A stretch of 64,000 nucleotides of DNA from Antedon mediterranea. Its lineage: Eukaryota; Echinodermata; Crinoidea; Comatulida; Antedonidae. The notes under the pieces are model-generated. The model ran no database searches. It saw nothing but the letters and a program-made list of their open reading frames with translations, and was not told where the DNA came from. Location of the stretch: the NCBI RefSeq assembly GCF_964355755.1, contig NC_092674.1, positions 11,291,001 to 11,355,000 of the forward strand, in the 5' to 3' direction. The position numbers and the translations under genes were made by a program. Positions 33,065 through 45,267 of the stretch are shown piece after piece (position 1 is the first letter of the stretch; every line of letters begins with the position of its first letter).

Positions 33065-34422
33065 TAGGCATATTTGTATATAACGATGGTGTAAATAAAA
33101 TAAATGGATCCTTAATAAACTTCAAAGTTTGGTAAAGTAATAGACTATTTTATGTTATTTATTTTTTCAAAAGTGAAAAGACAAAAACATAAATGTATTT
33201 ACAAAAAATGTTTAAAAATTAGTAAAACATAAATGTTTAGTAAATGTCACTCTACAGTAAAATAATACTTTTATGTAATGTTTTGAATACCATGTTTATT
33301 CTTTTTTTACAATGATTACAGTACACTTGTAATACTTGAGTTTACTAATTTCCAAGGTGGTTTAAACTACAACATTTTAAAGAAAAGAAATTATTAAACT
33401 AAAATACAGTACCGTAGTACTAGTAACAAAAACATTTCAGAAAATGAAGGGATTTGTATGATAACCAATATTTTATAATTTTATATTTAACTTTGATTAA
33501 TGATTAATGATATGCAAGACAATTTTGATTGCTTCACTGTGTAAAAAAATACATTTTAGCTAAAATATGACCTTTATAGGGATTAAAAATAATACATTTG
33601 TATCTGTCTGTTTTCTCTGACAATATTATTAAAATAAGAGCAAAGCTTAAGATATAGACTGTTTTATATGCAGGTAATGTTAAAGAATAACATGGACGTA
33701 GCAATTTCTTAGTAGATTCTCACAATACAGAATGTAAAATTAGCACTAAAAATTGAAATAAAGTACATTGAAATTAACACGTAGAAAGAACAGATAGTAA
33801 TAGAAGTTGGAACAAATACACATTATTTTAATGTGCTTTCTAAACAATTGATTCCCTCTTTGTAAAGTATGTCAAATATTGCGTTGCCTAAAAAACCTTG
33901 TCAAAAGTAAGGGAAAGTGAGAGAAAAAACATTAGAAGCATTAAAAATCAATACAGCTGACTGTACAGCATGAAAGTACATTATGTTGATTAACTATTGT
34001 ACCAATAATTTACAACTTACAATTCAGATGAATCTGGAAACCTTTAGCTCATCATTGAATTGATATTCTGAAGAGTTTTTACAAGAAACTTTTAATAAAA
34101 GGGTATATATATATATATATTATACATCTGCCAGGTTAGGGAGAAGAGAAAGCGTTAGGTTTGGGAGAAAAGTCAACAAAGGTTTTTTTCCTATGGATCA
34201 AAGCAGCACTGTATGCGTAACAACGGCAAATTACTGAACAAATGACAATTCTAAATCTCAATTGATATAAAAACAAACAGAAAGCTAAATCAAGTAAATC
34301 AAGTAAAACCAACCAGTAAGAAGTGCCAGCTTTCAGAAAATATTCCTTTTTCAGGGCTAATATTATACAAATACAGGTACAAAGATTGGTACAGTAGTGC
34401 TATGGTGTATAAGTAAACCTAC
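33065..34422. other. AT-rich DNA, no gene recognised; TA microsatellite
   Basis: A TATATATATATATATA run lies at 34,104-34,120. No exon or repeat pair was supported. Confidence 0.5.
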
Positions 34423-34600
34423 CTGCGTTTAACTGCTGGAATTCTTTAAGTTCTAAGCTGGGAACACTTCACATTGATGTAATGCTTATTATTCCTCTAG
34501 ACACTTGTCAGATGCTTGCAATCTATAGACTCAGCCACTTCACTAAACTCCACGGTTCTGATTGGTTAACTGTATATTGTGACCTATGACACTTAAATCC
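34423..34600 (-). promoter_or_regulatory. Possible minus-strand promoter and non-coding first exon
   Basis: On the minus strand, AACCAATCAGAACCGTGG (CCAAT box with full NF-Y core, 34,558-34,565) lies about 135 bp upstream of a consensus splice donor, ACGCAG|GTAGGT, at 34,423/34,422. The stretch between has stops in all frames, so it would be a 5' UTR exon. There is no TATA box. A coding exon further left on the minus strand was not identified. CCAAT words are common, so this rests on their combination with the donor. Confidence 0.3.
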
Positions 34601-34604
34601 AAGT

Positions 34605-35910
34605 CGTCTAATGACAGTTAGGCAATGATGAGAACGAGACAATGATGTTGAGGATAAGTTTCATAATTCAGGCCTGTAGCAGTAATTAAGTAGAGTTGAT
34701 CCGATTTCAAGTTGACCAATTTTTGTCAAACCCTAAAATAAAAAATGATATAATCATTAATATTGTCCAGTGAACAAGAGGATAAATAAAATGATTTATA
34801 TAGCGCCAGTGGACTTAGATGTTACAACTTTTCAACAACATTCTTCTCCCCTAAGGGTCACATCATCTAACCGGCGCCATTATGTCTGGGGCTAGTACAC
34901 CGGGTAACCCCTACTCATCTCGAAAGATTTATCAGGCTCTTTAGAGTGCATACTACAAATATAGATTTAAAAAAATGTGTATACCAATTCGAGAAAGCAA
35001 ACAAAGCGTTTGTGAAATGTAGCAGAAAAGAAAAATTACTTTTTTGTACAAATTTATTTGAAAAATTATTTATTTGGATCTGAATGAAATTATTTTTTAG
35101 AATTATTGGATTAATGGATAAAAATGCGTAACAACAAAAATGAATGGTTTCCATTATTTTTGCATTTAATACAGGCAAAATTACACATTAGTTTATATAA
35201 ACATTTGGAAGAGAAACTTTTGTATTCGGTCCCATCCCGTGTAACAGGGAGCCTGAATGTCACACATGAAAGAATTCCTTTTTTTATACTATATTAACAA
35301 TTTCCATTATTAATGATAACTTTTCAAATTTGACATTATGTTTATAAGAAAATGACATGTTCTGATATACTTCTTCTTTTGCAAGAAGTTGTGGTCTTCC
35401 CATGGGTAAAGTTCAATATTCTCCTTTAAGCATATTAGATCAGGGTACTTTTGCTATAGAGAGGCCCTACTGTCGATAGGCCAACCTGCTTTAAATACTG
35501 CTTGAATTGTTTTGACTGCATTGTGTCGAGTCATTATATCCCACAGCCAATTGTGCGGGGTACAGTATCTAGGAGCAAGTGATTAGAGTTTAATTATTGT
35601 GCATTTGACACACCTAACTGTATAAGCCTGGCCTTTTATTTTTGAAATATTTGTGGAACCATGATGCTCGTATTCTCCAGCTAATTGTATTTTATTGTTT
35701 ATGATCAGGTACTTTTGTGTCATTTATGATTTTCAGGCAAAATTTAAATACTTTTATCATATGAAAATGGTTGGTCAAAATCTGTGTAGTTTTCTCATCT
35801 CATCTAAAAAACACAGACATTTTTTAAAACCGCTTTGAATAAAGCTAATATATACAGTAAAGCACAATAAGTATCAAAATTGTATTTTTGTTATCAAAAG
35901 TCAATACAAA
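34605..35910. other. No gene recognised; old dispersed repeat at 34,790-34,920
   Basis: GATTTATATAGCGCCAGTGG and GGGGCTAGTACACCGGGTAA have the style of an interspersed repeat end, though no second copy is in the window. An 87-codon minus ORF (34,915-35,178) has no motif. Confidence 0.45.
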
Positions 35911-35914
35911 TTTT

Positions 35915-36100
35915 TTAGGTGGCCGCTTACAGGAGGTAATTTATCAAATTGAAATTTTTGTAAAAAAAGTAGACGTAGCCATTTACGGGAGGTGGCCGCG
36001 GCTATTTACGGGAGATGGCCGCTTACGGGAGGTACCAAATGCATATTTTAGATTGAAAGTACAAACAGTGCGGCTGTTAAGGGAGGTTCAGAGAGGTGCA
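35915..36100 (+). repeat. GGTGGCCGCTTACGGGAG strip repeat
   Basis: GGTGGCCGCTTACAGGAGG, TAGCCATTTACGGGAGGTGG, GGCTATTTACGGGAGATGG and GGCCGCTTACGGGAGGTA follow at 18-60 bp spacing. It is the same motif class as 27,115-27,620, here in one orientation only. The 73-codon ORF over it is a repeat by-product. Confidence 0.85.
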
Positions 36101-36119
36101 ACTGCATAGCGAAAACATG

Positions 36120-36465
36120 TCCTAGACTGGGTTAAGCATCAAAACTAACTTTTTTAATATCCACACAAACTCGGCTACGCATAGCCGGCTTTGGTTTAAC
36201 AACACTTCACGCCCGCGTGTCCCAGCAACGCTCGAGAGACCCAAGAAAGTATGAAGGATCGCGTAAAAATGTATAAACTTTTGAGGTCCGGCTCGATCAT
36301 CCTTATCATTATTTATTTTCAACTTTAAAATTAATGATTTAAAAATTAAACGCAAGTCGCAGTAACGTTACGTAGACTCAGGCTCAGACTTCTTTTGTTG
36401 TATACGTTAGACAGACACTAGACCTTCGATCCAAATTATCCATCCGTGATTCCCATGGTGACAAC
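36120..36465. other. Relatively GC-rich segment, no gene recognised
   Basis: CTCGGCTACGCATAGCCGGC contains a short inverted repeat. No frame stays open with splice sites. It may be part of a repeat or a regulatory segment. Confidence 0.4.
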
Positions 36466-37143
36466 TGCCATGTATTTTCATTATAAAATTGATAATAAAG
36501 TACTGGAAAGTGTAACAGAATACAAGTATCTTGGTGTTACCTTGTCTTCAGATTTGAAGTGGAATAAACACATCTCCTGACTACTGGTAAATGCAATAAA
36601 CTTGTTGGATTTATTAAGAGGTGTGTTAGAACCAATGATCAGACCGTTTTTCCTAAATTATTTAAGTCTATCATTAGGCCTGTATTTGAATACGCTTCAC
36701 CTGTCTGGTTTCCATTTCTGCAGAGCACCATCAATCAGATTGAATCTGTTCAGAGACGCTTTACACGATCATGCTTCCCACATTTTTTTCACATTGATTA
36801 TGACATGCGGCCGTCATACGAACAAAGGTTCCGGACTCTAAAATTACCCACGATTTATAATAGACTTAAATTCATCCGTGTTAAATTTGTTGTGAAGTGC
36901 CTCTGTACAGATTTCCTAATTGATGGTGCTTTGCTACCTAAACCTGTTGAACGTAGAAGTGAGAAACTTGTTTTTAGACATGAGAAGTCTCGTACTAATG
37001 CTTTTTTTTACTCTGTTTTTATTTCATTTCCACGGATGTGGGATGAGATTCCGGTATATATCACAGACATGTTTATTTATAATGATTGCAATTTTTATTC
37101 TGTTTTATATAAATTCTATGTTACCGGATTGTTAAATGTTTAA
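36466..37143 (+). pseudogene. LINE ORF2 C-terminal remnant, two frames
   Basis: The first frame gives VLESVTEYKYLGVTLSSDLKW and ends at TGA at about 36,578. After a frameshift the next frame runs 187 codons (36,583-37,143): NKLVGFIKRCV, SIIRPVFEYASPVWFP, QIESVQRRFTRSCFP, then YEQRFRTLKLPTIYNRLKF and a TAA stop. YKYLGVxLSxDLKWxxHI and RPxxEYASPVW are standard words following the RT in jockey/CR1/L2-like elements. The sequence differs from the 20.7-23.3 kb LINE and is a separate family. RT and endonuclease are absent (5' truncation). Not functional. Confidence 0.9.
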
Positions 37144-37335
37144 CCTTGTTTCTGTTATTTTGCCACCAGCACTATCAGGAGAGTCTATTATAGCGATATT
37201 TTTGCTTTTTGACAATCCGCCAGGATAGTGTCCTGCGTTTTTCTATGCTTGTTTTTGTTTTATGTAATTTATGCTTTTTGTATTATTGTTTTTATTTTTC
37301 TGGATAATAAATGAATATATGAATATGAATATGCC
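37144..37335 (+). mobile_element. 3' UTR and tail of the 36.5-kb LINE remnant
   Basis: GCACTATCAGGAGAGTC and CCGCCAGGATAGTGTCCTGC share a partly complementary hairpin. GGATAATAAATGAATATATG and a GAATATGAATATG repeat tail follow. Confidence 0.8.
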
Positions 37336-37339
37336 TAGT

Positions 37340-37825
37340 GGCTGCAACATTATGAGAGTATGTTTTCATACGTGTTTCATCCAATCATCACCAGGGTAAT
37401 GTAAAGCGTTTAGATGCTTTGTGCATTATGCGCTACATAAGATCGACATATTTAAAAAAAATGAACATATGTAATAGCATTCAAAGAGTACAAACAACCA
37501 CATTTTGGTGTTTTTTTTTTCAATTTTACTGTACATAAATATTGGTAAAACATCATGGATAGTTTGTATCTGTCATTCAAATTTTTTTAATTACAATCTG
37601 TATTTCTAACTTTCTATGATATCCGTAGGTCCTGTTATTCATCAAAAAAGCATCAGGAAATTGCACAAATGAAAACAAGCATGGCTGCATATAGTCAACA
37701 ACTTAAACATCTCCAGAAAAACAAAAACAGTTTATTTATTTTTTCTAGAGATCACAAAATTCCTTTTCTATTGCACTATTGTATTATTTCTGTGAAGAGA
37801 CGTTAACCTACTAAAAATAGGAAAA
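37340..37825. other. No gene recognised
   Basis: GCATTATGCGCTACATAAG at about 37,420 resembles the 3' end of a SINE/LINE but has no partner copy here. Confidence 0.4.
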
Positions 37826-38045
37826 CAATCATAAAAAAAGCTGTACAATAATTAATACAGTTTGATTAGACTTCTTTAGGCTACACCAAATCTGAAATTT
37901 ACATGTTTTTATAATTTATGATTATTTTTTTTTATTTTCGCAAACTTGTTGCCTCTCAGTTACTCATCCTAGCTGCCTGTTTGGTGGTAGTTAGATTTGA
38001 TAACATTTTATTTGGACTGTACCGATATCGTTTCAAATTTGTATC
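37826..38045 (+). repeat. Dispersed repeat pair with 32,850-33,060, copy 2
   Basis: See the listed shared words in the partner entry. This copy has small insertions, including a T-run at about 37,925. It continues into GATAACATTTTATTTG, as copy 1 continues into AATAACATTTTTATTTG. Confidence 0.7.
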
Positions 38046-38049
38046 ACCT

Positions 38050-38867
38050 ACCAAAACAAAATGAAAGGTTTTCAATCAAAATCTTTTATTTCATGAACAT
38101 ATTTAAATGATATAAAGATGAAGAAACCCGTGAGAATGAGAAAGTCAACCTAACCAAGAACAGAAACACTGACACTTTTGCTTAAAAATGTACATTTGAT
38201 AAAGTGAGAAAAAACTTTGTTGTTCTCTGATGGAAAATAAGAAAGAAATAAAAACCTATTTCTTTTAGATCTTGTAATTAAACACTTTGGGACAATCTGT
38301 AGATTATTAAAAGCACTATATAAATTTAAATTAACATTAAATACATTTGAAACTTTGAACTTTTACCTTTCTGCATGCAAATTTCTTTGCTAAGTTCAAA
38401 AGTATACACAGAAACAACACCAGCAGGCATAAATTGTCAAATAATATAAAGACAGCAGAAATGGATTGTAGATTAGTTGTTAGATATAAGTTCAAGGAGT
38501 TTGTATATTAGCATCTCTCAGTTAATTTACTTTAATATTTCATTGAAATAGTGATGACCAAGCCAAAGGCTATTGTGGAGGTAGACATGAAGCTGTTCTG
38601 AGATATCAAACCTGATAATACATTGGAAACATTATAAACATACAGCATGCTCATAGACAGTAGAATAGAAAGTAGAAAAACAACATTTTGATGAGAATTT
38701 AATTGTGTTGATTACATTATCTTAAGCTAGAACATTTAACAATAATGAGAATGAAATTCTTTTTCTAATCCCCTACTCCTTCAAAAACACATATTTTATA
38801 TTGTTTGTTTAAAACAAAATGGTCTCATTTAATAGTGAAGCGGTTTTATGTTAACTATTTACTGCAG
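38050..38867. other. AT-rich DNA, no gene recognised; probable intron side of the next exon
   Basis: AAAAGCACTATATAAATTT at about 38,310 is a common SINE/LINE 3' word. The 3' end (TTTACTGCAG) serves as the acceptor of the exon at 38,868. Confidence 0.45.
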
Positions 38868-39008
38868 GCACAGTTGCATCCAGGCACCCCCAAATTCAAG
38901 GGGGACACCAGCAAAAACCTGAAAAAACGAGTGGTGGCGCTAGACAGCACCAAGACACAATGCGTGAACAAGGCTACCGATGCAAGTAGCCAAAATGTAG
39001 CACAAAAA
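38868..39008 (+). CDS. Internal coding exon of an unrecognised host gene
   Basis: TATTTACTGCAG precedes 38,868, and AAA|GTAAGT follows 39,008, a consensus donor. The 141 bases are exactly 47 open codons, entering and leaving in phase 0. Codon third positions are GC-rich (ACC CCC AAA TTC AAG GGG GAC ACC), quite unlike the AT-rich flanks. The peptide runs AQLHPGTPKFKGDTSKNLKK, then RVVALDSTKTQCVNKATDAS, then SQNVAQK. It is basic, Ser/Thr/Lys-rich and likely disordered, with no domain I recognise. The next phase-compatible candidate on the plus strand is 45,268. No upstream exon could be assigned with confidence. A GC-rich foreign insert is the main alternative, but paired splice sites argue for a real exon. 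Confidence 0.6.
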
Positions 39009-42000
39009 GTAAGTCTAAGTTCATTTTCACAAAAAAATACAAACATAAATTATTTGAAACCAGATGAAATTTGTTGAGAATTTTGAAGAAAAGTTCTGCA
39101 TGTTATTTTTATTCTGAATGGTTGACAACTACAGTATATAAATTGAACTTATGAACGCGATCTATAAGGAAAGATGTGATTAAGACATGAGAATACAATG
39201 ATCAAGGGAATGCCCCTTATTGTCACAAATCCTGAAATGTCATCAAAATCATAAATCGGTTTACATGCTTTATGATTTATAATATTTTCAAAGTTGAAAT
39301 AGATGCGGACATTTACTGAACACATAAAAAAATTATCAATTATAAACAGATATTCACTAGTACTGTATAAGTTCAACTTAAGTTAAACAATATCATAGTA
39401 TTTTGTCGTTTACTTTAAAATGGTTCTATGATGGCTCCTTTTGTCATTACAGTTTGTGCAGAAAGAAAATTGCTCATTGAAATATTGAATGTTTTATTTA
39501 ACTTTTTAATATTTTTTGTAGAACAATTAAAAGTACAGTACTTTTTTTCAGTTTTGAATGAATAGATAGCACTTATGTTCACATAATTTCTACAAATCAA
39601 CTGTCTGTACAAAATGATTTTTGTTTCATATTTATTGTTTTTTTTTACAATTATATGTAGTTTATAGTCAAAAGAATTGTTAATACAGAACTTATGATAT
39701 GGCTTTTGTGGATATTGATTTTCTTTGATGTGCTATATCTTAGATTACTACAGAAACTTTTTTTATTGCTTTCTTGTATTTTTTAATTATGCTTATTATA
39801 TCATTAAATTCTTCTGGTGTTATTTTATATATTGATGAAATAAAGTATTATAATTAAAGTGCAAATAATTCAATATGAATATCAAGTTTTAATTCATTCC
39901 CATCATCAGAAAGTCGTTTTAGTTTACAAATACTAAAAATAAATTTTAAAAGGAAACAAACATTTATGTAACAAGATTAAATATGAAATTTCAACTTCAT
40001 GAACTTTAGAAGACCAATACTTACTAGGCCTTCGTAATCTCCAATTATTCATAAATTCCAAGTTCTATTAATAAGATTTTATTTTTCATCAGATATACAG
40101 TCAATCTCAAATGAGCAAATTTTCTGTGATTATTTCTGTTTATGACAAAATGTTTTTCAGTCATTGGAAACCTTATCTTTCAACATCATTCAAATGTTTT
40201 TTTTAGAACCTTATTATGAAGGAAACACTATTTTCAAAACTTCAATAGTCTATAAAAATAAAAAAGATTGTATGAAGCGTTGAATTGACAACATAGTTTA
40301 CTTGAAAAAGCAAATGCAACGTTTGTAAACATTTGTAGTAAATACTGTACTTTTTATTGCATACTTATCTATTTATTAGATCAACAAAAAAGAAGATTCA
40401 CTTCTATTTTTTGTATGGTCATGTTTCATTAGGACCAAACATAAAATAATGACTGGTTTGCACATTTTTTATTTTCAGTAAGTGACTGTATGCACTTATT
40501 TTTTAAAAATAAGGAATCAAGACAAATGCAGTAAGGTATGATTTTACTTTCAAAATATTTATGAGGCACAAATTAATTTTCTAAATAATAAGTTAAGATT
40601 AAACAAATTGTAGTTACAGCAGTAACTGCAGTAAAATAATGTTTACATTATCCTTAAATTAAACATAATTTTTATAGAAAATATTGAAAAGCTTATTACG
40701 AATCAGTTTATATTAAAGAAAAATTATTTACTGTACAGTGCCTGGAAAATTGAGAGGCCCTCTGCATTGACAAAACATAATATGTATCGACTAAACCTCT
40801 AATAAGCAGCAACCTTCCGGTTCCAGTAACATATTGTTGACCTTCTACTGCAGTAACAATGTATACGTAGACGAATGCATAGAAAACACATTTTGTAAAT
40901 TATTCAGCAAGATAAATTCTACAACTTGTTAGAAAATAAATACCAAAGTTTGACAAGTTAATCTGGTCAGTAATCATGGAAATGGAGGGCAAAATAAATT
41001 AACTTAAGACTTCCCTCCAGGAACAATTCAAAATTGACAAACACAGACATTCAAAGAACTTTTAACCTCTATTGAAATCCTCATAACTTTTTCCCCAGTT
41101 TCTCATTTCAGCAGAGTTAAACTAAGAGGAGTAGATTGATATGAATCTGGCGTAAGAAATCCTGGATTATACGCTTGAGATGTACTTAAATCCATGTATG
41201 AATCAATTTCAGATTTTCATCTCTGGAAAACAACATAGGTTGTAAGACAAAACACTGGCAACGGATTACAGCTTGGTGAAAGAGATTACTGAAGAAAGAA
41301 AAAACTAAGAGTAGAAGGATTAATATCAATCAGCATGTAATGTAACATATCAAATTATTTCCTTATTGGGAGTCTCCTAAATCCTAATGCTTACATTTGA
41401 GTAGGCAGAGAAAAGATGACAAACTATTACATAGGTATACATTAAATTGTTGATAATTAATTGCCAACAAACTACTGTACTGTAATGTCTCTTTCAAAAG
41501 AAATGGTTATGATTTTCTTTTTATTAACAGTGTAAATAATTAGATAGTTAATGACAAGCATTATGATACTTATAAAGCCTAATGGGAAACTAGGTTAGTG
41601 TTTTAATAATTATACAACATAATGTAGGCGAATCCAAGTCTCACCCAACCCAAATTTGCCAAAAACAATAAAACATAAGGTATACATAGAATAAGCCACT
41701 GGATCTGATACAAATATAAACAAATATACTGTAGTTCATAACACACATAAGTGTATCTTTGCCATTTGATTGGATCATTTTGTATCACATCCCATTCTTC
41801 AGTTCTATTGCATTGTAAAAGTCCTATTACCGGTAATGGTACAAATAATTTCATTAGGTGAAATATAAAATTCTATTTTCACTTGGATTCTTAATAACTA
41901 ATTCTGAAAATAAATTTTCAACTTTCACTCAATGAAACCATGACACTCATTTGTATAAATATTATCTTGTACATAAGTTTGTTGAAGTGCTGTGGTACAT

Positions 42001-42270
42001 TTGATCATTTACGGTAACATCAAAAGATGTCATAAAGGATATATAGAAAAGGCAAGATTACACTTAGAGGATGCAAAAGATCAGAGGAAATGAAGAAGTG
42101 CAATTTTGGCCGCTGACTCCTAATTGTTGGGATAAAGAAGATCACAAAGTAATACTCCTTTTACACTGTCAAGCTGAAAATAAACTTATGTTATGTCCAG
42201 AAAATAGTCAAAATACTGACTTCTGATGCATTAACTAGTACACTAGATTATTCTGTTTGCGTCGGGTTAC
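39009..42270. other. AT-rich DNA, probable intron; no gene recognised
   Basis: No repeat pair or exon was supported over 3.2 kb. TTGATGAAATAAAGTATT at about 39,833 resembles a LINE tail without a body. Confidence 0.45.
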
Positions 42271-42274
42271 ACAA

Positions 42275-42345
42275 TGACAAGACCGTAGCCAGGGGGTTTT
42301 GTAGGGTTCGAAACCACCCGGTAAAATCCTGGCTACAGGCAGCAT
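42275..42345. repeat. GTAGCCAGGGGGTTTTG repeat remnant
   Basis: ACCGTAGCCAGGGGGTTTTG is followed by GGTTCGAAACCACCC and the inverse-like CCTGGCTACAGG, giving an imperfect hairpin of about 60 bp. It is probably a short interspersed element end. Confidence 0.45.
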
Positions 42346-42438
42346 TTTTTTTTTAAACCTTTATTAAACAATAACATAAGCATGAAACAATGCATAAAAT
42401 CATTATTTTTTTATCGGATTTCAAACAAACAATTTGGT

Positions 42439-42490
42439 GGCATCATCTGACGAATTCTTCCATCGGCATCATCTGACGAATTCTTCCATC
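42439..42490 (+). repeat. 26-bp perfect tandem duplication
   Basis: GGCATCATCTGACGAATTCT plus TCCATC occurs at 42,439-42,464 and again at 42,465-42,490 with no difference. Confidence 0.95.
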
Positions 42491-42494
42491 AAGT

Positions 42495-43755
42495 AGACAA
42501 CAACAACAACTTTGCAATACAGGTAAAGATATTAAAATACCTCATAATTAATATCATTACCATATATTTTTGTGGTAACATAAAGAGGTAAAAAAATTTG
42601 AATGATTGCTAAAATTACTTTGTGTTCAAAGGCTTGACCTAGTTCTGTTTCTAATGCACAGCGCCAGATAAAACATTTATTTTTACTGTTTTATTTATAA
42701 TTTTATATGATGATATGCCAGTTTTTAAAAGCAAATTTCTGTTAATTTCTTTTTAATGGAAATAAAGATATATACGACTATGACTATTTCAAAATAGAGT
42801 TAAAATATAATTTTTAAATCAACTGCATCTGCTAAATTTGTGCTCCTGAATAACCGCTTAAATCAGTGGTGGTCGTTGATGGAAGTGGTTAGCATTATCC
42901 CAAAATGCAATGAGCTCTGACGATCAATTCATTAATTAATTTATCCACACAGTTAATAACTTAGAATTAGAAAAATGAAATCTATATCTACAATTAATTT
43001 TTTTTCAAATTTGTTACTCTTCTTTTCTAGTTCTGTCATTTGTGTAAAAATTATGTAATGTAAAATACAAAAATTGAAACAAGGGGATAAATCGATAATT
43101 AATTAATTATTGGAATCAAAATGTTGTTGCCTGCACCTGGCCTTTAAAAGATTATTTACCATTTCCTGAAAATGGTTTAAAAACTATAAATATAATATTT
43201 ATTGCAAGACATTTTTTTTTATTGCAGATGTAATTGAAACATTTATCATTCTCTGAAGACAGTATAGAGAACAAAATATAGCAGGAAATGAAACACGCGG
43301 CTTTTAGGATTCTAACCTATGAATGAAAGGCACAAGTTCTTATTGATGGATTTTTGTGGCTATATATAAAACATTCTTTATTTCTTATGAAAGTAATGCT
43401 GTTTTAAATAGATCTTGTGAAAACTGATATTGTGATATTTAATCCATTGTACCACCGTCATAATTTATTGATTTTTTCCAAATGGGTTTCCTCCATCATA
43501 GTGACTGCTTGTCACATTGCGCTGTCTTGCCTCCTGGTCTCAAAGATAGAGGCAGTGTTGAACTAAAAAACAACCACCTTTTTAACTTTAGATTTTGGCA
43601 TGACACAAGGAAGAGTGTCCATTCATGTGGCATTTATTATTTATTTTATTTTCTATTGAAGTTGAAGGTAAAGAAACAGTTTAAAAAACTGTCATCAAAA
43701 GATACCTACAGTATGTCAACAATACATATCTTGAAACAAACAAAATTCAAAATTT
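42495..43755. other. No gene recognised; LINE tail at 42,680-42,790
   Basis: TTTAATGGAAATAAAGATAT followed by ACGACTATGACTATTTC is a typical LINE 3' tail (about 42,752-42,792). GTGGTGGTCGTTGATGGAAG at about 42,868 is a strip-repeat fragment. A 91-codon ORF at 43,482-43,757 lies just before the LINE remnant and may include decayed parts of it. Confidence 0.45.
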
Positions 43756-43759
43756 AAAG

Positions 43760-43894
43760 TTCTCGCGCACAAATTGGATGAGAGACTCATTTGGTCGAAA
43801 AGCTATTATATTATGGAATTCGTTATCGGAGGATGTAGTAGCTTCAAGATCAACCAATCAATTTAAGTCCGGTCTTGAACGGGCATGGTACTAA
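43760..43894 (+). pseudogene. LINE ORF2 extreme C-terminus
   Basis: 45 codons read FSRTNWMRDSFGRKAIILWN, then SLSEDVVASRSTNQFKSGLE, then RAWY and stop. The RxSFxxxAxxLWNxLxxxVxxSxSxxxFKxxL pattern is the end of many non-LTR ORF2 proteins. The upstream frame is lost. The copy is an orphan fragment with no tail identified. Confidence 0.7.
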
Positions 43895-44243
43895 AACTTA
43901 GACTATAACATTAAGACTAAGAGAAAGCTCATTATTCCTGGCATATATCTAATATTGTGATAATGAATTTTGAAATTCATAAATCAAATGAGAAGAGGAC
44001 AGGTATAAATTATTTGATCGTTGCGTGATAATTCCTATTAACATTATTTATAGTAAGGCATGTTAAATATGAATCTCAATACTCAACAATATTTTAATAA
44101 ATGATCTTTATGTTTCAATGAGAAAAAACACTAGGATTAGAATAAACCAATAATGTCTTAATCATATTATGTACATTATTCTTATTTTGCTATTATTGAA
44201 TGAAACTTCAATGTTCTTGAAATTGAAAATTGAACACATTCAT
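43895..44243. other. AT-rich DNA, no gene recognised
   Basis: Nothing supportable was found. Confidence 0.5.
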
Positions 44244-44245
44244 TA

Positions 44246-45110
44246 CCGTATATTTCGGTGTATAAGTCACACTTTTGACACGCAAATTTGACCTCTAAAT
44301 TAAGGGTGCGTCTTATACACCGAACATAAATGCCTCACCACACAGATTGTACATATTGGCCTATCGTCACCTCGTTTGCTAGGCTAGGCCTGAGTAGGCT
44401 AGGCCTAGCTACAGTATACTAACGTAACGGCAACCTGCTTCTGCCTAGTTTTCAAGGCATTTTAGCATGATGTTATACTAAATATGATGAAAAGATTTGT
44501 TCATTATGGAGCGGTTTTAGGCGCTCCGATAAATTTCATTTGTAAACATTTACGTACAATCGATTGGAATAGTATTTATTTATAGTTATACACACGATCG
44601 CCGACCGCCGTACCCCTAGCGCAAGCCCTTCTTGTGGGCGGCCACATGGTGTACAGTATTCGACTAGTATATTCTCCAGGTGATTATAGCATGGACCTAG
44701 CGTACACACTTCTCGGATACATAGATACTAATCGAATACGATTGTCCGTGAAAACGTGCGCCCTCTCGAAATGATCGAGCGAGGCTAGCCCACACACGTA
44801 CATCGTGTTACACACGGTCATGCACTCGATGTTGTTGCGGGTGCAAACTAATGAATAACAAGTTAGAAAGAACTTGTTGAGGCTGGGCCCGGCCAAGCCT
44901 AGGTAAGAAAAAACCTAAATAAAGGACGCCGTTGTAGATATAACAAAATATATTATTACAATAATATTGATTACAATTTAAAAAAAAACATTGTTTTGAT
45001 GAAATATAAGGTGCGTCTTATACATCGACGATATAAAAAATACCGATATTTTACTCTCAGTTAGGGGTGCGTCTTATACACAGGTGCGACTTATACACCG
45101 AAATATACGG
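44246..45110. mobile_element. 865-bp non-autonomous element with TA duplication and near-perfect terminal repeats
   Basis: TA at 44,244-44,245 and 45,111-45,112 bracket CCGTATATTTCGGTGTATAA (extending through GTC, then one mismatch, then CAC) and its exact inverse. TIR length is at least 23 bp perfect, 27 with a mismatch. Subterminal GGTGCGTCTTATACA words occur once near the left and twice near the right end. TA duplication suggests the Tc1/mariner supergroup, but the superfamily is not proven. The interior is GC-richer, with AGGCTAGGCCTAG runs, and has no transposase. Intact ends imply a fairly recent insertion. Confidence 0.9.
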
Positions 45111-45267
45111 TACATCATTTTACTTGAGCTTACTTCCGTGTTTTGATTTTGGTTTTTGATTATTTATTCAACATCTCAAGAGAGATGATCCAGTAACAAC
45201 ATTGTATTTTTAGTAATTCGCAGGCTGAAAAGAATTTATTTAACTAAATAACTCAACATTTTTTTAG

